A stretch of DNA of 17,831 nucleotides. Origin: Physocladia obscura (Eukaryota; Chytridiomycota; Chytridiomycetes; Chytridiales; Chytriomycetaceae). Location: assembly GCA_027596945.1 (NCBI GenBank), contig JADGJH010000494.1:1-17831 (forward strand), read 5' to 3'. The notes under the pieces were generated by a model. That model was not told the DNA's origin and did no database searches. It saw only the letters and a list, made by a program, of their open reading frames with translations. Shown here one piece after another: positions 9,740-17,831 of this stretch. The stretch's first letter is position 1, and every line of letters begins with the position of its first letter. The translations under genes were made by a program, and so were the position numbers.

Positions 9740-10727
9740 TTGGGAGAAAACGATGAGATTCTTCAAGCATACGTATTTTTAAGACAAACATCAGAGAACA
9801 CCAGTATGCATGCCCTCTACAACTACTTCTTTCATAGCATGAGTATGATGTCTATTTCCAAAATCTACAACAAATCTGTAGCTACAATTAGTCATTGGAT
9901 CAACCAATTCAACAAAGATGAAAGTCTACAACAAAAATAGTTGCATATAATTCATAAGAAATTTTCTAATGTCCAGAAAATGTGGGTAGTCAATTTCTTT
10001 ACTGAGCAGCCTTTATCTTTTTTAGATGAAGTGCAGTTTGCTTTTCAACAAAGGTGGCTGAAAACAATTAGCAAGTCATACGTTTGGCAAGTTATTCATG
10101 ATGCCGGACTCACATGGAAGACCTTAGAATGACACCCAATCCAAGTGCAAGATGCTGACATTATGCAGTTTACATGCAAGTCAACTGGAGAATCCACTGT
10201 CATGCTTCTTGATGAAATCTTCTTTGATGACAGACAAATGTTGCGTAAACAAGGTTATTCCCTGAAAAGAACCAAGTTCATGTTGCAAGGTGAGGATAAG
10301 CACCTGCCTCAGGTTTTTAATTGAGACATTCAAAACTGAGGGAACTTTCATGAATGCCAAGTTTGCATCATACTGTATGAAGTTTATTGTGGAATTTCAA
10401 GTCTATCCAGGTCAAAACTCAATCTGGATTCTAGATGGTGTGAAAATATATCAGGTCCTCAACTGACCATGGATTTGCAGTCAACTTGCATAATTCCAAT
10501 TTTTCTTCTAGCATACTGTCCATTCTTCAACCCAATCAAAGTTTTCTTTGGACTGTTAAAAATTCATCTTTGTTGTGATTAAAAGGAAGTATCTGTTAGA
10601 GAAAATTTCAATGTGACAATTGGCAAATCTCTCAGTTCAGTGATTACAACTTTGTTCAATTTTTGGAAAATGCAGACATGTTGCAGCAGGCCAGTTTGAT
10701 CCTCAAATTGCACATAAAAGTTAAATA
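9740..10727 (+). pseudogene. Tc1/mariner (IS630)-type transposase, left copy, broken
   Basis: A transposase-like frame can be followed with damage. An N-terminal helix-turn-helix region reads KIYNKSVATISHWINQF. A second DNA-binding part follows (YVWQVIHDAGLTWKTLE). The catalytic core has LLDEIFFDDRQMLRKQGYS (first Asp at 10211-10213) and SIWILDG (second Asp at 10434-10436), then FNPIKVFFG. In Tc1/mariner transposases the third catalytic residue is the Glu of NPIE; here it is Lys (10538-10540). The spacing from the second Asp is about 34 residues, as in DD34E enzymes. In-frame stops occur at 9938-9940 and at about 10130. A deletion and frameshift follow near 10310-10330, and further frame breaks lie after 10450. 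It cannot encode an active enzyme. Confidence 0.8.
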
Positions 10728-10845
10728 ATTTGTTGTATGGGTTTTAAATGAATGTGTGCAATAATTTTATAAAAAAAATTTTAAAAAAAGTACAAAAAAT
10801 AACAACGACACCATAGAAACAACACACTAAACCAAATAAAATTCA

Positions 10846-11826
10846 TTAATCTGCTCCTTGATCAGAAAATCCAAAATAATCAGCATCAGGGGCATGATTC
10901 AATCAAAAATATGTCTATTTAAACAAATTGCTGCATCAAATGTATCTAAGTCTTGTAGAATACTTTGAATGCCTCTTTTCAATTTACTAATTTAATTTTG
11001 ATATTTTGCTGCAAGATCATTGGCAACTTGCACATTATTACAAACTTCCAGCATCCACTTGACAGAATTGACTTGATAATCAAAAAGATGTTGGATATGG
11101 CAAGGAGGAAGTTCTTGAATTGCTGCTTCATGTTCATATGCAGGTACTGTTCAAATAATTTTGTTTGCCATTCTCACTAGATAAAATCTTGGGCCTGCCT
11201 GTTGGGATGAGCATCACAAAGTTGGCAGATAACTGCTGCAAAAATTTCTTCATTTTCAAGACCTGATTGGTCTGTTTGCACAGGTGCTGTTGCTTGCATA
11301 ACTTGGCTTTTGAATTCTTCAAAATCTGCAGCAAAAATAACATTTTGAGAATAATTATAAATATATAGTTGGAGCATGGCACCCTCAGCCACTTTTGTAG
11401 TAAACCCATGCAGAATAGTTTCTGTGATTTCTGAGAAACTTCCCTCCACTATAGATCAATGCTTAATAGATCAAAAAAAGTAGAAGTAAATAAATGCCTG
11501 TACTTCTTATTTCCCTTCAGAAGTTCAACAAGCTTGCAAATCTTGTTGAATATGATTGGCTTTGTATCTAAGCAATAGCAATCACCCTCTTTTACAGCTT
11601 TGCCTTTAATATCATCTTGAAATGTAGCTAGCATATTCTGGCCAACTGCTTCAACTGTGTTGCTTTCCACAGTCATGTGGGGCCTTGTAATATTGCTGTG
11701 CTGCTTTTTATAGGTTTTGATCATTGGTGCCAGCATGATTTTGTACTTCATGATTGGGAAAACTTTGGAACAATGAGGAATGAGGAATGAGAAAACTTCT
11801 TTTCCCACCATTTGCATTTGGTGCAA
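10846..11826 (-). pseudogene. ORF2 of the left element, unrecognised protein, broken
   Basis: Minus-strand coding-like region ending at TAA 10848-10846, convergent with the transposase and about 120 bp from it. It contains open segments 11826-11449 and 11449-11177 plus a terminal part, separated by stops and frame changes. It aligns along its length with 11897-12777 on the other strand. Shared patterns include an I/M-KGK segment, MLQL(Y/F)(I/V)Y(N/Q)YS (ATG at 11377), G(L/F)E...(I/V)FxA(V/L)I, and LNRHIF near an acidic end (DADYF). Many codon differences between the copies are synonymous (CTC/CTG, CTA/CTG, TAT/TAC, TCT/TCA), which suggests past selection on the protein. No known domain is recognised. 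The region looks mostly helical with an acidic C-terminus. It could be an accessory transposition factor or a captured host gene. Confidence 0.55.
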
Positions 11827-11838
11827 AACTCACAATAC
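11816..11838 (-). repeat. Right terminal inverted repeat of the left element, at the junction of the two copies
   Basis: On the minus strand it reads GTATTGTGAG followed by TTTTGCACCAAAT, matching 9689-9711 at 20 of 23 positions. TA is at 11836-11837. The overlapping stretch 11811-11827 is also a small perfect palindrome (TTTGCA, 5-nt loop, TGCAAA). Confidence 0.78.
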
Positions 11839-11896
11839 ATAGTGAAAAAAGGTTTTTTCCAAAATTTTTCTTCCAAGTTGACTTCTAGATGCTAGA

Positions 11897-12777
11897 TCAG
11901 TACAGAATCACCCTGGTGCAAGCAATTACAAAAGTCAAAAACCAGTGTACAGGAGTTTCAAAGCCACCACGTCACTCTAAAAAATGAACCTATCACTAAA
12001 AAAATGGCTGAAAAATTGCTTGAGCCATTCAAAAGTAAAATGAAAGGCAAGACAATGTTTGAAAATGGCAGTAATACCTTTATAATGGTCCTGTAATGAT
12101 TGATCAGTTGCATACCTTTATTGAAATTGTCTTAAAGTTTTCTTTGGGCACTGGTAATGTGATGATTCTTGATGAATGTTTAGGTATATTGATTTATTCA
12201 TAAAACAATGTGAGGCAATGTCACTAACATTAGTGAAAACCTTTATAAATTCACTAGAAAGAGAGATATGCTGCAACTGTTTGTGTACCAATACTCACTC
12301 AAACTTGCTTATTTTGAACAAATTTTTAAAGGATGTGATGGCAGAGTGGGTTTTGAAAGTGTGGCTGTCTTTGTAGCTTTGATTCAGCATTTTGTGGAGT
12401 AAATCCAGACAGAAAAGCTCCAGATTTTTTCTGACATCAGTTGGTTGCTGATATTTTTTTGTAAATGAAGATGAAGTTCCAGTCAACCAGCCTCCTCCAG
12501 AAATCATTCACATTATGTTTTATTTATACATTCATTCAGTGTAACAAATTAGAAATGAATGTAACATTGCCAAACTTGCTGATATTCTCATTACAGAATT
12601 CCAGAGTCACCAAGGCAACATGAGAATAGCAATTAGAAATATCCAACAAAGTATGGAGGCTTACAATTTGGCTCTTAATTTGAACAGACACATTTTTCAT
12701 TGCCTAAGAATGCTAATGATGATGATTACTTCCAAGGCATTGCTGACAGTGAAGGTGAAGAAAATCACAAAAATTGA
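11897..12777 (+). pseudogene. ORF2 of the right element, unrecognised protein, broken
   Basis: Plus-strand counterpart of the left ORF2, spread over several frames. It begins near DQYRITLVQAITK (11897 onward, matching MKYKIMLAPMIK on the left). It then shows KMAEKLLEPFKSKMKGK, a P-V-M-I-D-Q-L-x-x-F-I-E segment, MLQLFVYQYS (ATG at 12268), GFESVAVFVALI, and LNRHIF followed by an acidic end (NDDDYF, SEGEEN) with stop TGA at 12775-12777. Frameshifts and stops separate the segments. The function is unknown. The matching length, order and acidic C-terminus in both copies argue that ORF2 is an original part of the element. Confidence 0.5.
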
Positions 12778-12889
12778 TTTACTCTTACTGTCCTCCTGTC
12801 CATCTTTTTCTTTTTTAATAAAATTTAGTGATTAAAAAAAAAACAAAAAAAAACCATGATCATCTTTATTCACTTGAATCCAATGCCAC

Positions 12890-13830
12890 CTAGTGTGTTA
12901 CTTTATGAGCTTCTTATGGATCAAACTGTCTTGCACTAACATAACTGCATTTTCAAATAATAGGGCTAAAATCATCTATGAACTTTAAAAGGGATTTCAT
13001 AATAATGATATTCAAGTTTTTCACAAATTTTCACCTTTAACAATTCAAAAAATATTTTGATTGGGTTGAAGAACAGAAGTATGCTGGAAGAAAAATCAAG
13101 ATTATCCCAATCTCAAGTCCATGATAAGCTGAGCTGATTGACAAAGTTTGGTGCCATCCAGAATCCAAATAGAATGAAGTCCAGGACAGATTTGAATTTT
13201 TTCAATTTTGGTTTTTGTGAATGTTATTTAGTTTGAAACATTTCCACTAGACTGTGACAATTGATGAAGCAAAACATAGATATTTGCCATACAAGACCAA
13301 TTTCTCACCTTTTAGAGCATAACATGGCTTACAGAGCAATTGTTGGTTGTCAAAGGAAACCTCATGAAAAACACAATCATGTCAATCAAATTCAGTTCAT
13401 GTGCAAATCACATGATGTCTGCATCTCTGACTTGTATTGCATGTCACTCTAGTGTCTTCTATGTGATTCCAGCACTGTGACTGATCTGTCAAACTAAAGA
13501 TATGCTTATTGATTTGCATCAACATAGCCAAAAAGCAATCTGCAATTCATCCAAAAAAGACAAAGGCTGATCAGTAAAGTATTGAATGGCCCAAATTTGC
13601 TGAATAGTTGTGAAGTTCTTGTATATTGTGATTTGGCCTTTGTGGTTGGGCGTTTTGTCTGTTTTAAATTGAGCGATCCATCAATTGACTCATTCCAATG
13701 AAGTTGTTGTAGATGGTGGCAATTTTTGTCATTGTCATCAAGTGAAAGAAATTGTGGAGAACATGAGTTCTGGTGCTCTCAGATGCGTGCCTGGAGATTG
13801 TGAGCGACTGAACTCTCTCCATTGTTTCCA
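12890..13830 (-). pseudogene. Tc1/mariner (IS630)-type transposase, right copy, broken
   Basis: Reading the minus strand from about 13830 down gives HVLHNFFH...IATIYNN (matching the left helix-turn-helix), then YFTDQPLSFLDELQIAF (left: FFTEQPLSFLDEVQFAF), then FHEVSFDNQQLL...YALKGEKLV. The usual LDE aspartate is His here (codon at 13366-13364). CPGLHSIWILDG follows, with the second Asp intact (13158-13156), then a NPIK-like end (Lys codon 13058-13056). Many frameshifts and stops interrupt it. The N-terminal part is also scrambled near the WINQF motif. Homology to the left copy continues to a shared GAAAATGCAG...CAGTTTGATCC stretch near 12918-12954. Confidence 0.72.
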
Positions 13831-13851
13831 TCCTTTTTTTGTCTTCAAATT

Positions 13852-13874
13852 TATTTTGGACAAAAATAAACAAT
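13852..13874 (-). repeat. Degraded outer terminal repeat of the right element
   Basis: On the minus strand the segment reads ATTGTTTATTTTTG then TCCAAAAT, recognisably like the ATTGT...TTTTGCACCAAAT repeat of the left copy. The expected TA at the tip is not preserved (CA instead). Its boundary is approximate. Confidence 0.45.
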
Positions 13875-13906
13875 GCATCTTTAAAAAAAACTTATATTTA
13901 AAAAAA

Positions 13907-16900
13907 TCAGAACAACCCCGCCTTTTTTTTCATTTCAACTTGTTTCCATGCAGGAAATGCAGAATATGCCACTAAATCAACGCCAAACAGTTTCTTAAAA
14001 TCATCAGGGGATAGATGGGTTTCTGCTGTGGCAGGATTGACTCCAAGTGGTAAATTTTTGCTTCGAACAGCATCAACGGAAAACAGTCCATTTTCAATTA
14101 TATCCAGAACCGATTTAGCCAGCTCTGCACGTGGTTTGCCCAAATGTCTTCTCTTTGATATTTCTTCTTGTAGCCAGGTGAACTATTTTGTTGCAAGTGA
14201 GATAAATACTCATAATAATTACATACGTATAGATTTGATGACCCGTTTCCAAAATCAGTGAGTCCATCATCAAATACAGAAAAGCAACTCTTGAATGAAA
14301 AAGTTTCTTCCCCTTCATGAATTATCCAAACTGGAACCTGTGACTTTGTATTGTCGTAATCCAGCCGAATAACCTCCTGTTGACGGACATACTCAGAGTA
14401 TTCTATTGCTGTTGACAATGCAAGTTTTATATCCTTATACTGTTCTTTGGCTTTGTGTCCAACCCAAACGTATATTTCAAAAAAGCCGTCAATAATATAC
14501 ACGTTGGCTCCACTTAAATCAGTTTGCGTGAACGGAGAAATGTGTTCTGCCTTTTTTGTTATTGAGTTAAAGAAATCACAAAACGAAAAAAAAGAAGAGA
14601 AAAGCTCAACTGTTGCGCCGCCATTGAAAACATGGCTAACTTTAAACATACGGCGTTTGAAATGATCATAATATTTTGACTTTTGAGACAAAAATGGCTC
14701 TGAAGCATAAAGAGTTCGTATATTTCGTTCATTTTCAACACCAAATTGCTTCCAAAAGTTTCTGGGTTCACGGGATTCCTCAACTTCTTCAATTGGTTTA
14801 TCACCCTAAACTCAAAAATAATAAATGAAATATGAGCTGTAATTAAAGAATTAATACCAGAATTGAGTGAGCAGTCCGCCATGCCGCATCAATTTCATAT
14901 TTGCATGCGCCATTTCCAATCCAAATTACGCCTGAATCGTTGGTTGTGATGAGAAATACGCTGCTAGAATTGAATGACGCGACATTCCAAACGACCTGAA
15001 CAGCGCGAACTTGGTTTTCCGCAATTCCACCAATGCTGAATAACACTTTATCGGCGCTTTCCAGCATCGATTGCACACCGCGACGGATTATAATGGGATC
15101 GTATGGTTCGTCTTTTTTCTGCGAAACAGGTCGAAAAATTGATAAAAAATGCTCCGGTTCATGCCCTTGGCTTACGCGAATAGATCGTGTGTCGTGTTTT
15201 CTTTCCAATTCAACAGCAGCATGCGCTATTGCCCCTGCTTCGGTCTGACAAAATGAAAAATTGTTTAACTCATTTCCGATTCGATATTAAACAATATTTT
15301 AGAGAAAAGGCACGGAAAAACTTACCGGTTTAGTGTCATCGCCAATCCAAAAATAGACAATAGCGACTTCTTTCTCATTTCCGTCATAACCCATCATATT
15401 ACGGTATAAAAAAAGATAGCTATCTCCTGAATAAAATACGCCACCGTGATCAGCAACCTCGACTAGATCTGATCCAACAGCCACCCAAGTTTTCAAGTCT
15501 AGTTTTCGACGATCAAGAATTTTTGGCGGAGGACCACCAACATCAATAACTTCAGTCGAACCGTCCGCTTGTCTCTCCCAAGATGCAATTCCTACAAAAA
15601 GAAGTGTTATTTGATGTTCTTTTTTTTTTTTTTTTTTGAACCTTTTAGAGGGTTTAACATATGGAAAACATCAATTTTTTCTGCAGCTTTAACGTATGCT
15701 CCGCGATCAAAAGCTTTTCGGGTCTTATCTTTAGCTGCAATATTTTTCGGTGGTGCGACTTCGATGGACACTTTATCAGTCCAATCCTGAAACTTTTCCA
15801 TGAATAGGACAGATTCATTGAGATCTCGTTCTATTTGCACTTGCACACCTTTCGAATTTGCCTGAACCTATTTTTACAATTTTTTTAAATTAATTTAAGT
15901 AAAAAAAACTTAAAAAACTCACATTTGCAAATTCGGATGCCAATTCGCGCACATCATCACGCGATGTTCTTCCAATCCATAAAAACACGCATTCACCGGT
16001 GCTATTTAGAATAAAGCAAGTTCCGCTATTGATTATGCTGGTGAAGAGATCCCTTCCGCCGGCAATTTTAATAAATGCTCCATCTTCGTTCAACCTGAAA
16101 TTCTTGCTTCAATTATTGAATTCGAAAGCTAGTATTCGCCTTACCCATATAAAGTCAAATTTGAATCGCAATTCTTTTCGTATTCAAGATCGTCGGCAAT
16201 GTTGCAATCAATCGCTAAAGTTCGTAGAATATCGCCACCCCATTCTTCTGATTTTGGAAACGATGCCCAAAAACGAATCTGCTCCAAAGTATTTTCTTTA
16301 TCCTCCACTATTGCAATTTAAGACCCCTATAAAGCAAAATGGAAAAAAACTTTGAGACACTCACAAACTTCCACAATTTCTGCTTTTAAGCCCCAGTCTT
16401 TTTCTCGAATTCTGAAGCACACTTCTTTTCCTCGGGCTCTCTTAACCATACCACTACCTGAACCATACCATACAAACAATACGGCACGAATCTCCTCGAA
16501 ATCATCTCCAGAATTTTTTGGACGTATTATCGGTTCAGGAAGCGGAGTTTCAAGAATGTAGACGTCATTGGAAGACATGTCAATAGGCGAAACGGCAACG
16601 GATAATACGTGATACTTGCGACGGCCTTTGATACGAAAAAGCGATGGCAATGACCTGAAAACGCGTTTCTCGACTCGGCGAAGCGCAACTGTCGGAAAAA
16701 GTGGCGATTGACCTTGTTTAATGGTAAACGATGGAGACGCAGAAAATGAAGGTGTAGACGATGACTGCGCGTTTACGGATGTTGTGGATGGCTCCAATAT
16801 TTCGGTAGGTACTTTTGATTCCTTCTGTTCAATGTCAGACACAGCGGGAATCACGGGCAGCGAAGGAGATGACGATTGCAAAGAAGGTGAAGACAAAATC

Positions 16901-17271
16901 GAGGGATTGGGATTATTCTTGGAAACTGTTTCTCTTTGCAGTGGATCGGAATCGTGAGTTGGTGTATGGGCTAATATAGAGTTAGGGTCGCGACTGCCAG
17001 CAACAATGTCCCCTTTCTGTTTCTCTCTCTCACGATCGCGGCGGCGGTCTCTATCTTTGCTGCGATGCTCGCGGCGCTCCCTAGACTTGCTGACTGAGCG
17101 TTGAATGTTTGCATTTGTCGCTGCTGCTTCTTCTTGTGTTTTTTGCGGCACGGCCTCTGGGGCCGACACTGATGCTGGCGCTAATTCAAACGTTGATGTC
17201 AGTGAACTTCCGCGTGGTTGGCGCGCTGGTAAATTCTCTGCCTGACGCGTTTGACTCTGTTGGCGCCGCAT
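13907..17271 (-). CDS. Villin/supervillin-like actin-binding protein, gelsolin repeats plus headpiece (9 exons)
   Basis: Minus-strand exons: 17271-16365, 16307-16145, 16094-15923, 15861-15642, 15591-15326, 15244-14858, 14805-14611, 14550-14227 and 14182-13907, in frame, 969 residues. Residues 1 to about 200 are disordered, with an arginine/aspartate/serine-rich patch (SKSRERREHRSKDRDRRR). Gelsolin-like repeats follow. The first is about 204-365 (LFRIKGRRK, then VLFVWYG). Further ones show FLWIGR, SGDSYLFLYR...YFWIG, a GAIAHAAVELE...RVSQGHEPEHF segment, SIGG...VIWIG, and FTQTDLSGANVYIID...VYVWVG-type strands to about 870. The C-terminus is a villin headpiece ending KKKAGLF, which binds F-actin. 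The KGRR opening and long disordered N-terminus are more like supervillin than gelsolin. Expected role: bundling or anchoring actin at the cortex. The model removes a 60-nt stop-free intron (14551-14610). The gene is convergent with the Bir1-like gene across the transposons. Start chosen at the first ATG of the compositionally consistent region. Confidence 0.87.
14551..14610 (-). other. 60-nt stop-free intron (3n) in the villin-like gene
   Basis: On the minus strand it runs from GTTGAG to AAAAAAG, T-rich, length divisible by three, without a stop in frame. Removing it joins FNGGAT to AEHISPFTQTDL, which fits the gelsolin-repeat pattern. Keeping it adds 20 residues, many of them Phe and Ser, inside the repeat. 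It is either a normal intron or an optionally retained exon segment. Confidence 0.7.
15620..15637 (+). repeat. Homopolymer T tract in a villin-gene intron
   Basis: An uninterrupted run of T (A on the coding strand) lies just inside the intron that separates exons 4 and 5. Such runs are prone to sequencing and replication slippage, so its exact length is uncertain. Confidence 0.8.
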
Positions 17272-17323
17272 GTTCTCGCAAAATTTATTCTGCCTCAAAA
17301 AAGATAATACACAGGAGAAGTAA

Positions 17324-17341
17324 ATATATATATATATATAT
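17324..17341. repeat. (AT)n microsatellite upstream of the villin-like gene
   Basis: An uninterrupted AT dinucleotide run of about nine units, followed by a second, shorter AT run near 17356-17365. It lies about 50 bp upstream of the villin-like start codon. No regulatory role can be read from the sequence. Confidence 0.9.
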
Positions 17342-17399
17342 TTATACATTAGTACATATATATATAAATAATTATAAATTTCCAAGTGAAATAGAAATT

Positions 17400-17463
17400 T
17401 TGGTTCAGCAGTTAAGGCGCCGTTCAGTGGAACAGACCCATGTTCAATCCCACTGCCAGGCAC
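17400..17463 (+). repeat. tRNA-like element (tRNA-derived SINE head or decayed tRNA)
   Basis: TGGTTCAGCAGTTAAGGCG at 17401-17419 resembles a polymerase III A box of Leu/Ser-type tRNAs (compare TGG...AGTGGTTAAGGCG). GTTCAATCC at 17442-17450 fits the B box. A run of five T follows at 17464-17468. The acceptor and T stems do not pair properly and no convincing anticodon arm is seen, so it is not a functional tRNA. It could be the head of a short interspersed element or a decayed tRNA gene. Confidence 0.4.
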
Positions 17464-17602
17464 TTTTTCATAAGCTCAACATTCTCAGAGTTTTTTTTAT
17501 CTTCTCCATTATAACTCTAAGAGTGACCATCTTATGCTTAAAAGCATATAAAGGTTTTTAAAGTATACTTGGATGCACCAAGCATTGCACTGCTGAATGA
17601 AT

Positions 17603-17712
17603 TCACTTCAAATAAATACATTCTGTCAATCATACATAAGGGCACAGCTTGTGTAGTTGACAGAGGTAACATCTTTACGGATATTAGTCTTCTAAATATT
17701 ACTTTGAAGTGA
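17603..17712. repeat. Nested inverted repeats, MITE-like
   Basis: TCACTTCAAA (17603-17612) is perfectly inverted at 17703-17712. Inside it, TCTGTCAA (17622-17629) is perfectly inverted at 17657-17664, and a CACA...TGTG pair sits at the centre. The roughly 110-bp unit could be a miniature inverted-repeat element or a structured RNA. Neither is established. Confidence 0.45.
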
Positions 17713-17723
17713 GTTGGAATGGT

Positions 17724-17769
17724 AGAACATCATATGTTCTATGAGAAACATATGTATGTACTGTTTCTC
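17724..17769. repeat. Two tandem small hairpins
   Basis: AGAACAT (17724-17730) pairs with ATGTTCT (17734-17740) across a 3-nt loop. GAGAAAC (17743-17749) pairs with GTTTCTC (17763-17769) across 13 nt. Both have 7-bp perfect stems. Function unknown; chance in A+T-rich DNA is possible. Confidence 0.45.
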
Positions 17770-17831
17770 AAGCTCTAATAAACAATAGAAACATTCTTTA
17801 TTATCTCACATAACCAACAACTTAATTCAGA

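Larger units (their letters stand above)
9690..11837 (+). mobile_element. Left copy of a two-ORF Tc1/mariner-like transposon (complete ends, broken genes)
   Basis: The element is bounded by 23-nt inverted repeats that match at 20 positions. TA stands at each tip (9690-9691 and 11836-11837), the target duplication expected for Tc1/mariner. It is about 2.15 kb long, longer than a typical one-gene mariner (about 1.3 kb). It contains a decayed transposase (+) and, converging on it, a second ORF (-). It sits between the 3' ends of the Bir1-like and villin-like genes and abuts a second, inverted copy. Confidence 0.75.
11838..13874 (-). mobile_element. Right, inverted and more decayed copy of the same two-ORF element
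   Basis: This segment mirrors the left element: ORF2 (+) next to the centre and the transposase (-) on the outside. Homologous landmarks pair around a centre near 11,800-11,820, with position sums of about 23,575 to 23,650, the spread coming from indels. The inner terminal repeat is not clearly recognisable and seems to lack about 30 nt. The outer one survives in degraded form at 13852-13874. The two copies are diverged, so this is not a recent perfect duplication. Confidence 0.7.
17464..17831. other. Non-coding tail with nested inverted repeats
   Basis: No credible coding region is seen here. The stretch contains nested palindromes at 17603-17712 and two small hairpins at 17724-17769, and is otherwise A+T-rich sequence. 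It could be the tail of the tRNA-like element, a small MITE, or plain intergenic DNA. Confidence 0.6.

Noticed and set aside
11811..11827. Perfect palindrome TTTGCA/TGCAAA as a regulatory operator
   Set aside because: It coincides with the transposon terminal repeat and the junction of the two copies, which explains it without a regulatory site.
9740..13830. Transposase of viral or prokaryotic IS origin recently transferred
   Set aside because: TA-flanked terminal repeats and DD34E-like spacing fit the eukaryotic Tc1/mariner group, and both copies are old and broken.
13685..13975. 96-residue plus-strand open frame near the villin 3' end
   Set aside because: It is antisense to the decayed right transposase and runs into the villin headpiece exon. 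The composition is not protein-like.
17401..17463. Functional tRNA gene
   Set aside because: The acceptor and T stems do not pair, the 5' half of the acceptor is missing and no anticodon arm is convincing.
1..17831. CRISPR array, defence island or biosynthetic cluster
   Set aside because: No direct-repeat/spacer array is present, and the host genes are unrelated eukaryotic housekeeping genes.

Overview
This is nuclear DNA of a eukaryote: A+T-rich, with compact intron-rich genes whose introns are mostly 40 to 120 nt. No prokaryotic feature is visible. Several traits point to a fungus, perhaps an early-diverging lineage. They are a long Bir1-type survivin with a lysine-rich insert in its BIR domain, a Nup42/Amo1-type FG nucleoporin, an ABCG transporter with a Cys-rich N-terminal ectodomain, and a villin/supervillin-type actin-binding protein, a family patchily kept in fungi. 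The lineage is inferred from family features, not from a search.

Layout: (1) 98-1553 (+), a Nup42-like FG nucleoporin in 3 exons. (2) 1623-5124 (+), an ABCG half transporter in 15 exons, starting 69 bp after gene 1 stops. (3) 5204-6467 (-), a VIP36/ERGIC-53-like L-type lectin in 6 exons, convergent with gene 2. (4) 6533-9664 (+), a Bir1/survivin-like chromosomal passenger protein in 6 exons, divergent from gene 3 across only 65 bp. (5) About 9690-13874, a transposon block. (6) 13907-17271 (-), a villin/supervillin-like protein with gelsolin repeats and a C-terminal headpiece in 9 exons. (7) 17272-17831, a non-coding tail with an (AT)n tract, a tRNA-like element and nested inverted repeats. 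All exon models keep frame across every junction: 449, 873, 309, 934 and 969 residues for the five host genes.

The transposon block is the most unusual part. It holds two diverged, broken copies of one element facing each other, filling the gap between the 3' ends of two convergent genes. Each copy carries a decayed Tc1/mariner (IS630)-type transposase and, on the opposite strand, a second unrecognised ORF (ORF2). ORF2 aligns between the copies over its whole length, and many differences are synonymous or conservative. The left copy has 23-nt terminal inverted repeats (20/23 identical) with TA at both ends, so ORF2 lies inside the element. A two-gene Tc1/mariner-like element with a convergent accessory ORF is the best candidate here for something undescribed.

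The host genes are housekeeping genes of separate pathways: mRNA export, membrane transport, ER-Golgi glycoprotein sorting, chromosome segregation and actin cytoskeleton. They do not form one system. Smaller curiosities are two stop-free introns of length divisible by three, one GC-AG intron in the ABC ATPase core, and two secretory-pathway proteins whose models lack a signal peptide.
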